The notes: generated by a model not told the origin, from the letters alone. 64,000 nt of DNA from Lentimicrobiaceae bacterium (GCA_018001695.1 JAGNHN010000008.1:1-64000), one strand, 5' to 3'. Counted from the stretch's first letter, positions 6,974-17,927 are shown. Numbers and translations: made by a program.

Positions 6974-9900
6974 ATGAATACTTTAACTTCTAAGAAAACT
7001 GCGCCTGCAGTCGTGATGATGTATGTGTTTCTTATAGTTATGTCATCTCTGCTCAATGCCAGGACCATTGATGTAAATACGGCTAGGACGGTTGCCAGGC
7101 ATTTTTATTGGGATAACTGCATGGATGGGAAGTCTTTTTCATTTGACGACATCATTCCTGTTCTTGCCCATATGGAAGTTATGATTGGTGATACGCTGTA
7201 TTATATATTTAATTACCAGGCTAATAACGGATTTATTATAGTTGCAGCCCAGGAGGCAAGCTATCCTGTCATCGGATATGCAGATCAGGGCTTTCTGGAT
7301 CCGAATGACCCTGATCCATCTCCGGAATTTACCTGGTGGATGGAGCGCTGTGCCGCGCAGATCCAGTTTGCGATAGATCATCAGGTTCAGCCATCGCAGG
7401 AGATTTCCCAGTTTTGGACCTACCTTCAGACAAAGCCTGCACAGCCGGTATCCAAATCCGTTGTAAATCCCATGTTGACGACAACCTGGGCGCAGGGATG
7501 CAATTATAATAATTCCTGTCCGGCCATGACAGGTGGCCCCTGCGGGCGTGGTCTGGTCGGATGTGTGGCGGTGGCCATGGGGCAGGCTTTGAAATACTAT
7601 GACCGGCCAATAAGGGGCACCGGTTCAGGTAGTTATACCCATACGACCCTGGGGACTATCTCTGCCACCTTCAATCTGGATTATGACTGGGACAATATGC
7701 CCAATACCCTTACTACCACGACTACGGATGTTGACGAGTTGCTTTTTCATTGTGGGGTGTCGGTGAATATGAATTACGGTACGGGGTCTTCAGGTGCATG
7801 GCCCTACAATAACAGTGTGGTAGCCGATGCTTTTAAAGATCATTTCTATATCAAAAGCGGTTGCATCAATAAGTTGAGGACTTCCTATACCAGTTCTGCC
7901 TGGAGCGACCTGATCCGGACAGAGATTCTGGCCTACCGGCCTGTTATATACGGTGGTGGTTCAGGTAGTGCACATGCCTGGGTTATTGATGGCGTCAACG
8001 ATAATTACAACAGCACCGGTAACCGTTATTTCCATTGTAACTGGGGTTGGAGCGGAAGTTCGGATGGTTGGTTTCTGATTACCGACCTTACACCAGGAGG
8101 GTACGATTTCAATGCCCTGGAAGAAATCGTCATCGGTATTGAACCTAAAACGAGCAACCTGACCTATTGGAGTCCGGATAACAATATGACTTTCACGAAC
8201 AACAACCTCTATATTAATTGCCGTGTGTGGAACAATGGCGATGCCCCTTCTGCTCCCCATTCAGTGGCCTACTATTTATCTACCAATACCATCATTTCCA
8301 ACAGCGATATACTGTTTGGGACTGACCCTGTTGGTGTATTGACACCCAGTTTCTCATCGACAGAGAATATCTCCAAGAGTATTTACCTTTCCAATGAGGC
8401 TGTGTATCCGGGGGTTTATTATGTGGGTTACTTCGTCGATTATCTCTACGAGGAATCCAATGAAAGCAGTGAATCGGACAATACCTATTATTTCCCTTCA
8501 ACTATCACTGTGAATTGCCAGGAACCTGGCCTGGTAACAGCCTCGGATGCTGGGTACATCGACCGTGTTTATGTTAGCTGGAGTTCGGTTCTGGGTGCCT
8601 CCTATTATCGTGTGTACCGCAATACGACGAATTCCACCAGCGGGGCCAGCGCCTTGTCGGGTTGGCAAACAGGTACATATTACAGTGATTATACAGCACT
8701 TCCCGGGATCACTTACTACTATTTTATTAAAGCCGCCACGAATTCTTCAGGCGGCTATGCAAGTGATTATTCCGTTGGGGATGCAGGTACCATTTTGATT
8801 GAATTACTGTCAGATGATTCGTATCAGAATGTGAGTGTAAATCCCAATTATTTTTATATCAACAATAGCAGTTCATACTGGTATGCCGTTGGGATCAGGC
8901 CCAGCCTGAGTTCGGATGACTGGGATATCAATATGTTCAGCGATGCCACCATGACCACCCAACTGGCATATTCTTATCAGGGGATGGGCAAGGTGGATGT
9001 CATTGTTGTTGATGGCAACCATACCCCTGTTGCAAACAAGTACGTTAAGGCTTCCAGGTACAGTGGAACTTCAAGTGCGATCATTGAATACGAAAATGCG
9101 GAGGATGTAATCCCGGTCGGAGCGAAATACAGTGATACCTGGAGTTCCAACGATGTTGTGGAGATTTGGGATATCTATCTTCCTGTAGGAACATATGTTT
9201 TTGATCTTGATATTGTCAGTGGTAGTGCTGACCTGGATTTTGCCTTGTATAAATCCAATGGATCAGCTTATCATGTAGGACGGTACGGTGCGGTTGCATC
9301 CTCAGCGACCTTTACCAATGGAGTTGATGAACAGTTCACCTATACCGTTACGACAGCGGATTATTATGGCTTGTGTGTATGGTCAAACAATGGTGTCTCC
9401 ACTGGGTTTGACATTTCAGTCAATGCCGCCGGGCAATGGCTGGGGCTGGTGTCCCATGACTGGCACACACCTGGCAACTGGAACGGTGGTCTTGTACCGG
9501 ATGCCAGTATTGATGTAACCATATCGACTGGATATGTTTATTATCCGAAGTTAAGTACTGCTAATGGTGCATGTGATGATCTGACATTGAATACCGGTGC
9601 ACGTCTGGATATCGAAGGCTATGACCTTGTAGTTTCCGGAAATACGAGGATTTATGGAGATTTGCGCCTGACACATTCGAATGCGGACCTGGATGTGACC
9701 GGCTTTTTCTATTTTGAAAGTGGAAGCACAGCCTCTATGGTCACCAGCTCTCAGGTCAGGGTTGATGGGCTGTTTTGGTTTAAGAATGGCGCGAACGTGC
9801 AGTTGACTGCTGGTGAGTTTATCTTTCAGGGGACCACACCAAGCTCGGTTTATGGTGATGACAGGGATTGCAACCTATACCATGTAAGGTTTAATAAGAC

Positions 9901-12900
9901 CAATGCCACAGTCACCAATTATTCTCTTGATACCTTATTTATCCACGGAAACATATACTTCGCCAATGCCTGCACTTTGAACATACATAGCTCCTCCGAT
10001 CCTTTTGTGGTCCACGGCAGCATTCAAAATACAGGAGGAGGCGTAATGCAACTGGATTATGGGGATTTTATCATGACTGGCAGTTCCAATACAAGTACGT
10101 TACAGACAGGAGATTATTTCAATAACCTGATTCTTGGTTTATCCGGCAGCAAAGTGTCGTATCACACAAAGTCGTTTAATTCATCCGTAACGGTAAATGG
10201 CAACCTGACCATACAATCCTGCATACTGAATCCAAACGACAACCCACTGTATGTCGGTGGCAACTGGGCTAATAACATCGGTACACTTGGTTTTACAGAA
10301 GGTGCCGGAACCGTTCATTTTTTTGGAAGCGGCCTTTCTGATATACTCACTGATGAAACATTCTTTAACCTGGTGGTTGCCAAATCTGCCATCGGGTTTG
10401 AAGATGTCGAAATGAGCGGTACAATTGATGTCTTAGGTAGTCTCAACTGTATTTCTGGCACTCTTGAATTGAATTCACCTTCTATTCTGAATGTTGTTGA
10501 TAATGTCACAATTTTGAGTAGCGCAGGATTGAATGCCAACGATCCCGGAACAATACAGCTAAACGTGGGTGGTGACTGGGTTGATTATAATTCAACCAGC
10601 TCCTCATACATAGGGTTTGATGCTGGCATTTACTCCAAGGTGACATTCACAGGTGCTTCAAAGGCTAAAGGCTCCCAACTCATATTTTCACAGAATCCCT
10701 TCAACCATGTTCATATTGCGAATCCTTCCTCCTATGTATACCTGAGCATCTATGATCTCCGTTGCTCCGACCTTTATGTTGAAAGCGGAGAATTGAGGAA
10801 CAGCGGATCTAATGTCATTGTCACCGACTCTGCCAATATTCATGGTAATCTCAGGATGGTGAATCCGCAAGATACCATGTTTGTCAACCACATTATCTGG
10901 CACCCCGGTTCGGGTGGCACCATCACTGATGGTGCTTTTGTGGTGGACTTTAAATGGCAATTTCTGGATGGAACAGATGCCTCTCTCGGTGTTGGCAACG
11001 ATGTTATTATGCGGGGTACTTCAGGGTCTCCCTCGGTGATTGTTAATTACGATGATGATGCCACATTCGGGAACCTGATTTTGGATAAACCGGCTCCAGC
11101 CGCAAATTATGCCTTTTTATCTGCGACCGATACAGTCAGGGTTGCGGGCGACTTCATATTAAATGCCAATAACAAGTTCAAGACATATGGTTGCGATATG
11201 CGAGTCAAGGGTACTGTTGACATGGACGCTACTTCCAAAATCTATGATATATGGTCAACAGGAACCCTGGAAATCGATGGTAACTTCTACCAGAAAGGGG
11301 AAATCGCCATGAGTGCCGGGAAAGTCCTGGTGCATGGTAACTATGGCCTGAGTCTGACTGGGGTGCTGCGAATAGATGGGGGTAGTTTTGTTTGCGACCA
11401 GCCATACGCAGCTTCCAAAGCATGGCAGTATCTGAGCGGAAAAATGGTCATGGCCGCCGGGGTTTTCGAATTGTCCAACAACAGTATGCATGTTAACTCT
11501 ACTTTTGTGGACAGCATTTCCGGCGGAGATATCAGGATCGGATATACGTTTTACGCACCAAGTGCGGGGACCTTTAATCCGACAGGTGGAACGGTGGAGA
11601 TGATTAGCGGAGATAAGATGGTGGATGCTTACGTCCAACTTGGCTCCGCGAATTGGTTTCACGACTTCACTTACAATAGTCCGGGGGTAAGCCGGGTCTT
11701 GTTTTCAGATATTAACATCAATCATGATTTCCTCTTGCAGGCAGGTGTCCTGAATACTGGAACACCCTTCAGTTTAACTGGTTACGATATATTTGTGAAA
11801 GGAGACTGGACCAACCTGGTCGGAGATACCGGTTTCGTTGAAAATACCGCAAGTGTCCATTTTGTAGGTTCGGAACCCTCATTTATCAATACCCCGGAGA
11901 CCTTTTACAATCTGGTATTGAATAAAACCTATGCTGGATTCGAGGGTCTTCAATACATGGACGGTGACAGCATCAGCGTTCTGAATGATCTTACCCTGAC
12001 AGATGGAACCTTTGAATTGAATGACCACACCAAAATGTACGTTGGTGGAGACATAACCCTTGCCAGTGGGGCCGGGTTGAATGCAAATGATGAAAGTCCA
12101 CGTATCTATTCTGATGGCAGCTGGACCAATAACAATGCCACCTTCAACAATCTTTGGGGTTTTAATCCAGGACTCTCATCGCATGTCATTTTCAATCTGC
12201 CGGATACCGCCTATCTGACCTCTGCCGCCGCTGAAGAGGTGTTTTGCAATCTCAGCTTTACTGGTAACTATGTAGGTCCAGGTCATTACTTTTTTTTCCT
12301 GAACAATGGGATGCAGGTTATCGGTGATTATCATTCAAACAGAGCAGTGGTAAGGGCACAGGGAGACCTTGTTTTCTATGGTGATTACAGGGATGAATTT
12401 TACTCACAGCTCGTAACCCCTGGAAATGCCTGGTTTACCGGGAACCGCAACCAATACCTCGATATTAAGACATGGCCCAACCTGGATGCCGATTCCGTAT
12501 TTGTAGATAAATCCCCTTCTAAAACCCTTACGGGGAACCCCCTGCAATTGGACGATTTCGGACAGGTATTGAATTTGCCAAAATCCTGGGAAACAGGGGA
12601 TACGGTATTTATTGATGATTATTTTAATTTCCATTCCTATGGGGGAGGCGGTCTTGTGATCAGGGATGGCGTGGTGGAAGTGGGTGAGGAGGCGATTAGT
12701 ATTGTTGGGGATTGTGAAATCCATGATGGTGCAGTACTACGTGTTGGAGTAGGAGGCAGAGTATTCGCGCAGGCTGGAAGTGGTAAAGTGCTTAGCGGTG
12801 GAAGGTTTCAATCAATTGGAAGTGCAGATTCCACTGCAACTGTCCAATTTGTTAACGACTTTGATCTGAATATTAAACCGGGAGGGATCATATCCACATC

Positions 12901-15900
12901 CTTTACGGATTACAGTTTATGCTGTGACAGTGGGATCTATATTTCCAGCGGTGGGATTATTGATCCCATTCATCCATTTACAAACTGCACCTTTACACCT
13001 GATACCATTATTATGGGTGGAAGTGCTCTGAATAGGCTGCTGACCATCAATAACAATCAGTCCTTAATCATTGAGAATGCACAATTCCATGATAATCCAA
13101 ACTATCCTTCGTCAGTATTCAATGTTGCCAAGACTGTCAATGCCGGCATGGTATACTTCAAGAACGCTGCCGGTAGCCTGGCCGGTGAGAGCTATGATAT
13201 TGATATATTTAACCGCATTATATGGACAGACTCTCTCAGTCTGACTATGATGCCTGCCTTGACCATCTGTGCAGGAGACACGGCCAGGTTATGGGGAAAG
13301 CCGGCAGGCGGCTTAACACCATATGCCTATACCTGGTCTGGTGGGGCCGGAATTCTGAATCCTGGTGATAGCCTTGCTCTGGCTGTCCCTGCAACCACTA
13401 CGACCTATACGTTGAAAGTTGGAGATCAATTCGGTGATTATGTAACCGGAAGCGTATTGGTTACCGTGAACCCTTTACCTGCGGTGAGTGCTTCAGCCAC
13501 ACCACCTGTAATATGTGCAGGACAATCCAGCATATTGACCGCCTCCGGCGCAAGTACGTATGCCTGGAGCCATGGATTGGGGACAGGTGCGAGTAAAACC
13601 GTCGCGCCTTCCACCACCACAACCTATACTGTTACAGGCACTGCCGCCAATGGTTGTACCAATACCGCGACAGTCACGGTGACCGTGAATGCCCTGCCTT
13701 CTGTCTCCGCGTCTGCGGCACCCTCGACAATTTGTGCAGGTGAATCCAGCGTATTGACGGCCTCCGGCGCATCTACATATGCCTGGAGTCATGGATTGGG
13801 AAATGGTACGAGTATAACCGTGATGCCTGCCACCACCACGACATACAGTGTCACAGGCACCGCCGCCAATGGCTGCACGAATACCGCCACAGTCACGGTG
13901 ACGGTGCATGCTTTGCCCATGGTGTCTGCAGTTGCTGTGCCTGTCATGATCTGTGAGGGTGAATCCAGCGTATTGACCGCCTCCGGCGCAAGCACGTATG
14001 CCTGGAGCCATGGATTGGGAACAGGTGCAAGCAAAACCGTGATGCCTCCCATCACCACGGCATACACTGTTACTGGCACCGCCGTCAATGGCTGTACGAA
14101 TACCGCGACAGTCAAGGTGACTGTGAATGCCTTACCCACGGTGACGGCAGTTGCTGTACCTGTCACGATCTGTGCGGGTGAATCCAGTGTTTTGACCGCC
14201 TCCGGCGCGAGTACCTATGCCTGGAGCCATGGATTGGGAACGGGTACGAGTAAAACCGTCACGCCTGCCACAACCACGACCTACACCGTTACAGGCACAG
14301 CTGCCAATGGCTGTACGAATACCGCGACAGTCACGGTGACTGTGAATGCTTTGCCCACGGTCTCCGCATCTGCGGCGCCCTCAACAATCTGTGCGGGTGA
14401 ATCCAGTGTTTTGACGGCCTCCGGTGCCATTACTTATGCCTGGAGCCATGGATTGGGAGCAGGCGCCAGCAAGACAGTCACGCCAGCCGCCACCACAACC
14501 TACACTGTGACAGGCACCGCCACCAATGGCTGCACGAATACCGCGACAGTCACGGTGACTGTGAATGCTTTGCCCACGGTCTCCGCATCTGCGGCGCCTT
14601 CTACGATCTGCGCAGGTGAATCCAGCGGTCTAACCGCCTCTGGCGCAAGTACCTACACCTGGAGTCATGGATTGGGTGCAGGTGCAAGCAAGACAGTCAC
14701 ACCTGCCGCCACCACAACCTATACTGTGACAGGCACAGCCGCCAATGGCTGCACGAATACCGCGACAGTCACAGTAACCGTGAACGCTTTGCCCACCGTG
14801 AGCGCATCTGCGGCACCCTCGACAATTTGCGTAGGCGAATCCAGCATATTGTCGGCCTCCGGAGCGAGTACCTATGCCTGGAGCCATGGATTGGGGACAG
14901 GAGCAAGCAAGACAGTCACACCTGCCGCCACCACAACCTACACTGTGACAGGCACAGCCGCCAATGGCTGCACGAATACCGCGACCGTCACGGTGACGGT
15001 CAATGCTCTGCCCACCGTTGGCGCATCTGCGGTGCCCTCGACAATTTGCGTAGGCGAATCCAGCATATTGTCGGCCTCCGGTGCGAGTACCTATGCCTGG
15101 AGCCTTGGATTGGGGACAGGATCAAGCAAGACAGTAACGCCTGCCGCCACCACAACCTACACTGTGACAGGCACCGCCGCCAATGGCTGCACGAATACCG
15201 CGACAGTCACGGTAACCGTGATCGCCTTGCCCACGGTGAGCGCGTCTGCCGCACCCTCGACCATTTGTGCGGGTGAATCCAGCGTCTTGACGGCCTCAGG
15301 TGCGAATACCTACACCTGGAGCCATGGATTGGGGACAGGTGCAAGTAAGACAGTCATGCCAGCCGCTACCACAACCTACACTGTGACCGGCACAGCCGTC
15401 AATGGCTGTACGAATACCGCGACAGTCACGGTAACCGTGAACGCCTTGCCCACCGTGAGCGCGTCTGCGGCACCCTCGACCATTTGTGCGGGTGAATCCA
15501 GCGTCTTGACGGCCTCAGGTGCGATTACATACACCTGGAGCCATGGATTGGGGACAGGTGCAAGTAAGACAGTCATGCCAGCCGCTACCACAACCTACAC
15601 TGTGACAGGCACCGCCGTCAATGGCTGTACGAATACCGCGACCGTCACGGTGACGGTCAATGCTCTGCCCACGGTTGGCGCATCTGCCGCACCCTCGACC
15701 ATTTGTGCGGGTGAATCCAGTGTTTTGACCGCCTCCGGCGCGAGTACCTACGCCTGGAGCCATGGATTGGGAACGGGTACGAGTAAAACCGTCACACCTG
15801 CCGCCACCACAACCTACACTGTGACAGGCACAGCCGCCAATGGCTGTACGAATACCGCGACAGTCACGGTGACGGTCAATGCTCTGCCCACGGTGAGCGC

Positions 15901-17494
15901 GTCTGCCGCACCCTCGACCATTTGTGCGGGTGAATCCAGTGTTTTGACCGCCTCCGGCGCGAGTACCTACACCTGGAGCCATGGATTGGGGACAGGTGCA
16001 AGTAAGACAGTCATGCCAGCCGCTACCACAACCTACACTGTGACCGGCTCAGCCGCCAATGGCTGCACGAATACTGTGACAGTCACAGTGACCGTGAATG
16101 CCTTGCCAGTTGTGATTGCCACAGCTACGCCGGATAGCATTTTACCCGGACAATCATCCACCCTCCAAGCCAGCGGTGCTGCAAGCTATTCCTGGAACAT
16201 GGGTCTGGGTGCAGGTGCAACCCACATTGTAAACCCGCTCATTACTACTACCTACACCGTGACAGGCACCAGTGCTGCAGGGTGTAACTCCACTGCCTCA
16301 GTGACGGTCTTCATTACTGTTCCAACTGCCATGGTAAGCGGATGGGTGAAGTATGCCAATACTGCGTTTTCTCCGATGCATTCAACAGATGTGATGCTGA
16401 AATTGCCGGCCGGTCCGGTGGTTGCGCAGGATCAGACAGATGGCGCAGGTTATTATGAGATGCCTTACGTGCCTGCCGGTTTGTATCATTTGGATATGGC
16501 GACCGCCATACCCTGGGGTGGGGGTAATGCGCTAGATGCACTCCTGATCATGCGGCACTTTGTGTCGCTGGATACACTGACAGGCATGCAGTTACAGGCC
16601 AGCGATGTCAATGTCGATGGCGCTACGAATGCCAGCGATGCCATGCTGGTGGCCATGCGTTTTGTCGACAGCATTGCCGGATTCACCGCCGGGGATTTCC
16701 TGTTTGACCACCCGGATACGTTGATAACCGATGGCGTGACGGATATTCAGCATACCTCTCTCGGACTGTGTTTCGGGGATGTGAATGCCAGCTATATGCC
16801 AGGCTCGAAAACATCGCATACCATACCGGTTCTTAGGGAGGGACAGTTCTTTGTATGTCATAGAAAAGTTGAAGTTCCATTGTATCTGGATGCAGACAGA
16901 CACCTTGGTGCCGTTTCCATGATCATTGAAAGGCCTTACAGGAAAGTTGATATATCCAGCATCCGGCTAAACACGGTTGAAGGGACTCAGGTTGCGACCC
17001 TGAACCAGGATGAACTGCGTATGGCCTGGTTTGCAGTTGATGGATGGAGGGTATCAACCCATACACCCTTTGCCTTCGTGACCCTCGACCTGACAAATGA
17101 GACACAGCGTACTCTTAGTCAGGAACCCTACCTTAGTGAGATTCAGCTAGAAGTGGCCAGCCCTCAGGGAAATCTCCTGCCTGTCAAGAATTTACGTATG
17201 CCTGAGTTAATTTTCTCCAGTCAGCGTGAATCCGGACTTGGGGTTTACCCAAATCCCTTCAGCGAGGAGCTCATGCTTTGGATTAGCAAACCCGAGGCAG
17301 GTCAGCTCAACATCCGTATTCATGATGTCAACGGACGGGAACTGGAATCCCGCCTGCCACTCACTTTGGAGGCAGGCTACCAGAATATAAAACTGAGCAC
17401 GGAGCAATACCCTGCCGGCGTCTATTTTCTCCACCTCCACTGGGAAGGAAGAAATACAAGCACCAGGGATGTATTGCGGATCATTAAGCAATAA
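6974..17494 (+). CDS. Giant protein A: C10 peptidase head, 219-bp-repeat stalk, dockerin/cohesin-like module, T9SS domain
   Basis: A 3506-residue exported protein. After a signal peptide (about 1-29) comes a Spi-like propeptide region and a peptidase C10 (streptopain/interpain) domain: catalytic Cys197 in VGCVAVAMGQ, His334 in SAHAWVIDG, and a family-typical NWGWSG segment, so the protease looks intact. Then follow a CARDB-like domain (about 405-515), FN3 (about 520-605), a pre-peptidase C-terminal-like domain (about 735-815), a long series of beta-strand repeats opening with HDWHTPGNWNGG (about 826-2085), a PKD-like domain, twelve near-identical 73-residue Ig-like repeats plus a divergent thirteenth (2170-3117), a CNA-B-like domain (3118 on), a dockerin-like EF-hand ASDVNVDGATNASD (about 3208), a cohesin-like sandwich (about 3290-3400) and a T9SS type A domain starting GVYPNPF (about 3422-3506). 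Predicted to be a surface-anchored protease-adhesin; the peptide substrate is unknown. Confidence 0.88.
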   Translation: MNTLTSKKTAPAVVMMYVFLIVMSSLLNARTIDVNTARTVARHFYWDNCMDGKSFSFDDIIPVLAHMEVMIGDTLYYIFNYQANNGFIIVAAQEASYPVIGYADQGFLDPNDPDPSPEFTWWMERCAAQIQFAIDHQVQPSQEISQFWTYLQTKPAQPVSKSVVNPMLTTTWAQGCNYNNSCPAMTGGPCGRGLVGCVAVAMGQALKYYDRPIRGTGSGSYTHTTLGTISATFNLDYDWDNMPNTLTTTTTDVDELLFHCGVSVNMNYGTGSSGAWPYNNSVVADAFKDHFYIKSGCINKLRTSYTSSAWSDLIRTEILAYRPVIYGGGSGSAHAWVIDGVNDNYNSTGNRYFHCNWGWSGSSDGWFLITDLTPGGYDFNALEEIVIGIEPKTSNLTYWSPDNNMTFTNNNLYINCRVWNNGDAPSAPHSVAYYLSTNTIISNSDILFGTDPVGVLTPSFSSTENISKSIYLSNEAVYPGVYYVGYFVDYLYEESNESSESDNTYYFPSTITVNCQEPGLVTASDAGYIDRVYVSWSSVLGASYYRVYRNTTNSTSGASALSGWQTGTYYSDYTALPGITYYYFIKAATNSSGGYASDYSVGDAGTILIELLSDDSYQNVSVNPNYFYINNSSSYWYAVGIRPSLSSDDWDINMFSDATMTTQLAYSYQGMGKVDVIVVDGNHTPVANKYVKASRYSGTSSAIIEYENAEDVIPVGAKYSDTWSSNDVVEIWDIYLPVGTYVFDLDIVSGSADLDFALYKSNGSAYHVGRYGAVASSATFTNGVDEQFTYTVTTADYYGLCVWSNNGVSTGFDISVNAAGQWLGLVSHDWHTPGNWNGGLVPDASIDVTISTGYVYYPKLSTANGACDDLTLNTGARLDIEGYDLVVSGNTRIYGDLRLTHSNADLDVTGFFYFESGSTASMVTSSQVRVDGLFWFKNGANVQLTAGEFIFQGTTPSSVYGDDRDCNLYHVRFNKTNATVTNYSLDTLFIHGNIYFANACTLNIHSSSDPFVVHGSIQNTGGGVMQLDYGDFIMTGSSNTSTLQTGDYFNNLILGLSGSKVSYHTKSFNSSVTVNGNLTIQSCILNPNDNPLYVGGNWANNIGTLGFTEGAGTVHFFGSGLSDILTDETFFNLVVAKSAIGFEDVEMSGTIDVLGSLNCISGTLELNSPSILNVVDNVTILSSAGLNANDPGTIQLNVGGDWVDYNSTSSSYIGFDAGIYSKVTFTGASKAKGSQLIFSQNPFNHVHIANPSSYVYLSIYDLRCSDLYVESGELRNSGSNVIVTDSANIHGNLRMVNPQDTMFVNHIIWHPGSGGTITDGAFVVDFKWQFLDGTDASLGVGNDVIMRGTSGSPSVIVNYDDDATFGNLILDKPAPAANYAFLSATDTVRVAGDFILNANNKFKTYGCDMRVKGTVDMDATSKIYDIWSTGTLEIDGNFYQKGEIAMSAGKVLVHGNYGLSLTGVLRIDGGSFVCDQPYAASKAWQYLSGKMVMAAGVFELSNNSMHVNSTFVDSISGGDIRIGYTFYAPSAGTFNPTGGTVEMISGDKMVDAYVQLGSANWFHDFTYNSPGVSRVLFSDININHDFLLQAGVLNTGTPFSLTGYDIFVKGDWTNLVGDTGFVENTASVHFVGSEPSFINTPETFYNLVLNKTYAGFEGLQYMDGDSISVLNDLTLTDGTFELNDHTKMYVGGDITLASGAGLNANDESPRIYSDGSWTNNNATFNNLWGFNPGLSSHVIFNLPDTAYLTSAAAEEVFCNLSFTGNYVGPGHYFFFLNNGMQVIGDYHSNRAVVRAQGDLVFYGDYRDEFYSQLVTPGNAWFTGNRNQYLDIKTWPNLDADSVFVDKSPSKTLTGNPLQLDDFGQVLNLPKSWETGDTVFIDDYFNFHSYGGGGLVIRDGVVEVGEEAISIVGDCEIHDGAVLRVGVGGRVFAQAGSGKVLSGGRFQSIGSADSTATVQFVNDFDLNIKPGGIISTSFTDYSLCCDSGIYISSGGIIDPIHPFTNCTFTPDTIIMGGSALNRLLTINNNQSLIIENAQFHDNPNYPSSVFNVAKTVNAGMVYFKNAAGSLAGESYDIDIFNRIIWTDSLSLTMMPALTICAGDTARLWGKPAGGLTPYAYTWSGGAGILNPGDSLALAVPATTTTYTLKVGDQFGDYVTGSVLVTVNPLPAVSASATPPVICAGQSSILTASGASTYAWSHGLGTGASKTVAPSTTTTYTVTGTAANGCTNTATVTVTVNALPSVSASAAPSTICAGESSVLTASGASTYAWSHGLGNGTSITVMPATTTTYSVTGTAANGCTNTATVTVTVHALPMVSAVAVPVMICEGESSVLTASGASTYAWSHGLGTGASKTVMPPITTAYTVTGTAVNGCTNTATVKVTVNALPTVTAVAVPVTICAGESSVLTASGASTYAWSHGLGTGTSKTVTPATTTTYTVTGTAANGCTNTATVTVTVNALPTVSASAAPSTICAGESSVLTASGAITYAWSHGLGAGASKTVTPAATTTYTVTGTATNGCTNTATVTVTVNALPTVSASAAPSTICAGESSGLTASGASTYTWSHGLGAGASKTVTPAATTTYTVTGTAANGCTNTATVTVTVNALPTVSASAAPSTICVGESSILSASGASTYAWSHGLGTGASKTVTPAATTTYTVTGTAANGCTNTATVTVTVNALPTVGASAVPSTICVGESSILSASGASTYAWSLGLGTGSSKTVTPAATTTYTVTGTAANGCTNTATVTVTVIALPTVSASAAPSTICAGESSVLTASGANTYTWSHGLGTGASKTVMPAATTTYTVTGTAVNGCTNTATVTVTVNALPTVSASAAPSTICAGESSVLTASGAITYTWSHGLGTGASKTVMPAATTTYTVTGTAVNGCTNTATVTVTVNALPTVGASAAPSTICAGESSVLTASGASTYAWSHGLGTGTSKTVTPAATTTYTVTGTAANGCTNTATVTVTVNALPTVSASAAPSTICAGESSVLTASGASTYTWSHGLGTGASKTVMPAATTTYTVTGSAANGCTNTVTVTVTVNALPVVIATATPDSILPGQSSTLQASGAASYSWNMGLGAGATHIVNPLITTTYTVTGTSAAGCNSTASVTVFITVPTAMVSGWVKYANTAFSPMHSTDVMLKLPAGPVVAQDQTDGAGYYEMPYVPAGLYHLDMATAIPWGGGNALDALLIMRHFVSLDTLTGMQLQASDVNVDGATNASDAMLVAMRFVDSIAGFTAGDFLFDHPDTLITDGVTDIQHTSLGLCFGDVNASYMPGSKTSHTIPVLREGQFFVCHRKVEVPLYLDADRHLGAVSMIIERPYRKVDISSIRLNTVEGTQVATLNQDELRMAWFAVDGWRVSTHTPFAFVTLDLTNETQRTLSQEPYLSEIQLEVASPQGNLLPVKNLRMPELIFSSQRESGLGVYPNPFSEELMLWISKPEAGQLNIRIHDVNGRELESRLPLTLEAGYQNIKLSTEQYPAGVYFLHLHWEGRNTSTRDVLRIIKQ
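13481..16327 (+). repeat. Tandem 219-bp repeats (12 near-identical + 1 divergent) inside giant protein A
   Basis: Twelve units of exactly 219 bp (73 codons) run from 13481 to 16108, each starting at the VSASA segment and containing ICAGESSVLTASGA, a Y(A/T)WSHGLG core and NGCTNTATVTVTV. A thirteenth, diverged unit follows (16109 to about 16327). The units stay in frame and no stop codon interrupts them. Units 9 and 10 are almost identical in DNA. Variants such as TYAWS/TYTWS and TVTP/TVMP are distributed in a mosaic way, as expected from unequal crossing-over or gene conversion. Copy number is likely to vary and could be mis-assembled. Confidence 0.95.
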
Positions 17495-17927
17495 CAGGGA
17501 ACACAGATATTGATGGTCAAATAATGTAACCTCATTTACCGCTACATTCAGTGAGATTACTTCCAGCCCATGTCTCGCTTTTAACATGGGGATTGTACTT
17601 TGGTTGTTTATCCAATCAGGTATGCAGTACTTCAATATAGTTATCATGTTTTAACCTTGATCTTGACTCAACCAAATTTCACGATGTGATAAGATATTAT
17701 CTTTGGAAGGGTTTTGAGAGAGTGATTATGTAAATTTGCATGGCTTTTGTTTACAAAGAAGACTTGTATCCCAGGTGTATTGAATGATAAGCCCTGTAAT
17801 GGCGATCACTGCAGAAATTCAGCATGAGCGCCGTATTCTTTTCGAAAAGAAGATAACCTTTTCCTTATCAATGCGTAGTAAGGTTATTGATGTAGAAGGT
17901 AATAACGAGAACCAACCTATATTAACT
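17495..17927. other. 433-bp gap between giant proteins A and B
   Basis: It contains a 7-bp stem (CCCATGT 17567-17573 with ACATGGG 17584-17590) without a clear T-run, possibly a weak terminator for A, and a TATCTTTG element at 17698-17705 matching the Bacteroidota minus-7 consensus. An in-frame ATG at 17784 would extend B by 48 residues, but those residues do not resemble a signal peptide. Confidence 0.55.
17698..17705 (+). promoter_or_regulatory. Possible minus-7 promoter element for giant protein B
   Basis: TATCTTTG fits TAnnTTTG exactly, but no TTG lies about 19 bp upstream and the implied leader would be over 200 nt. This is a weak candidate. Confidence 0.22.

Noticed and set aside
13493-15982. 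Long reading frames in other frames and on the opposite strand within the 219-bp repeats (for example 13493-14011, 14827-15276, 15515-15982)
   Set aside because: A repeat whose length is a multiple of three keeps any chance open frame open; all lie inside the clear gene of giant protein A.
13481-16108. Regular repeat array as a CRISPR-like structure
   Set aside because: Units are 219 bp, coding and in frame; there are no short repeats with unique spacers and no cas genes.
17784-17927. 48-residue N-terminal extension of giant protein B
   Set aside because: The extension is charged and would bury the signal peptide that starts at 17928.
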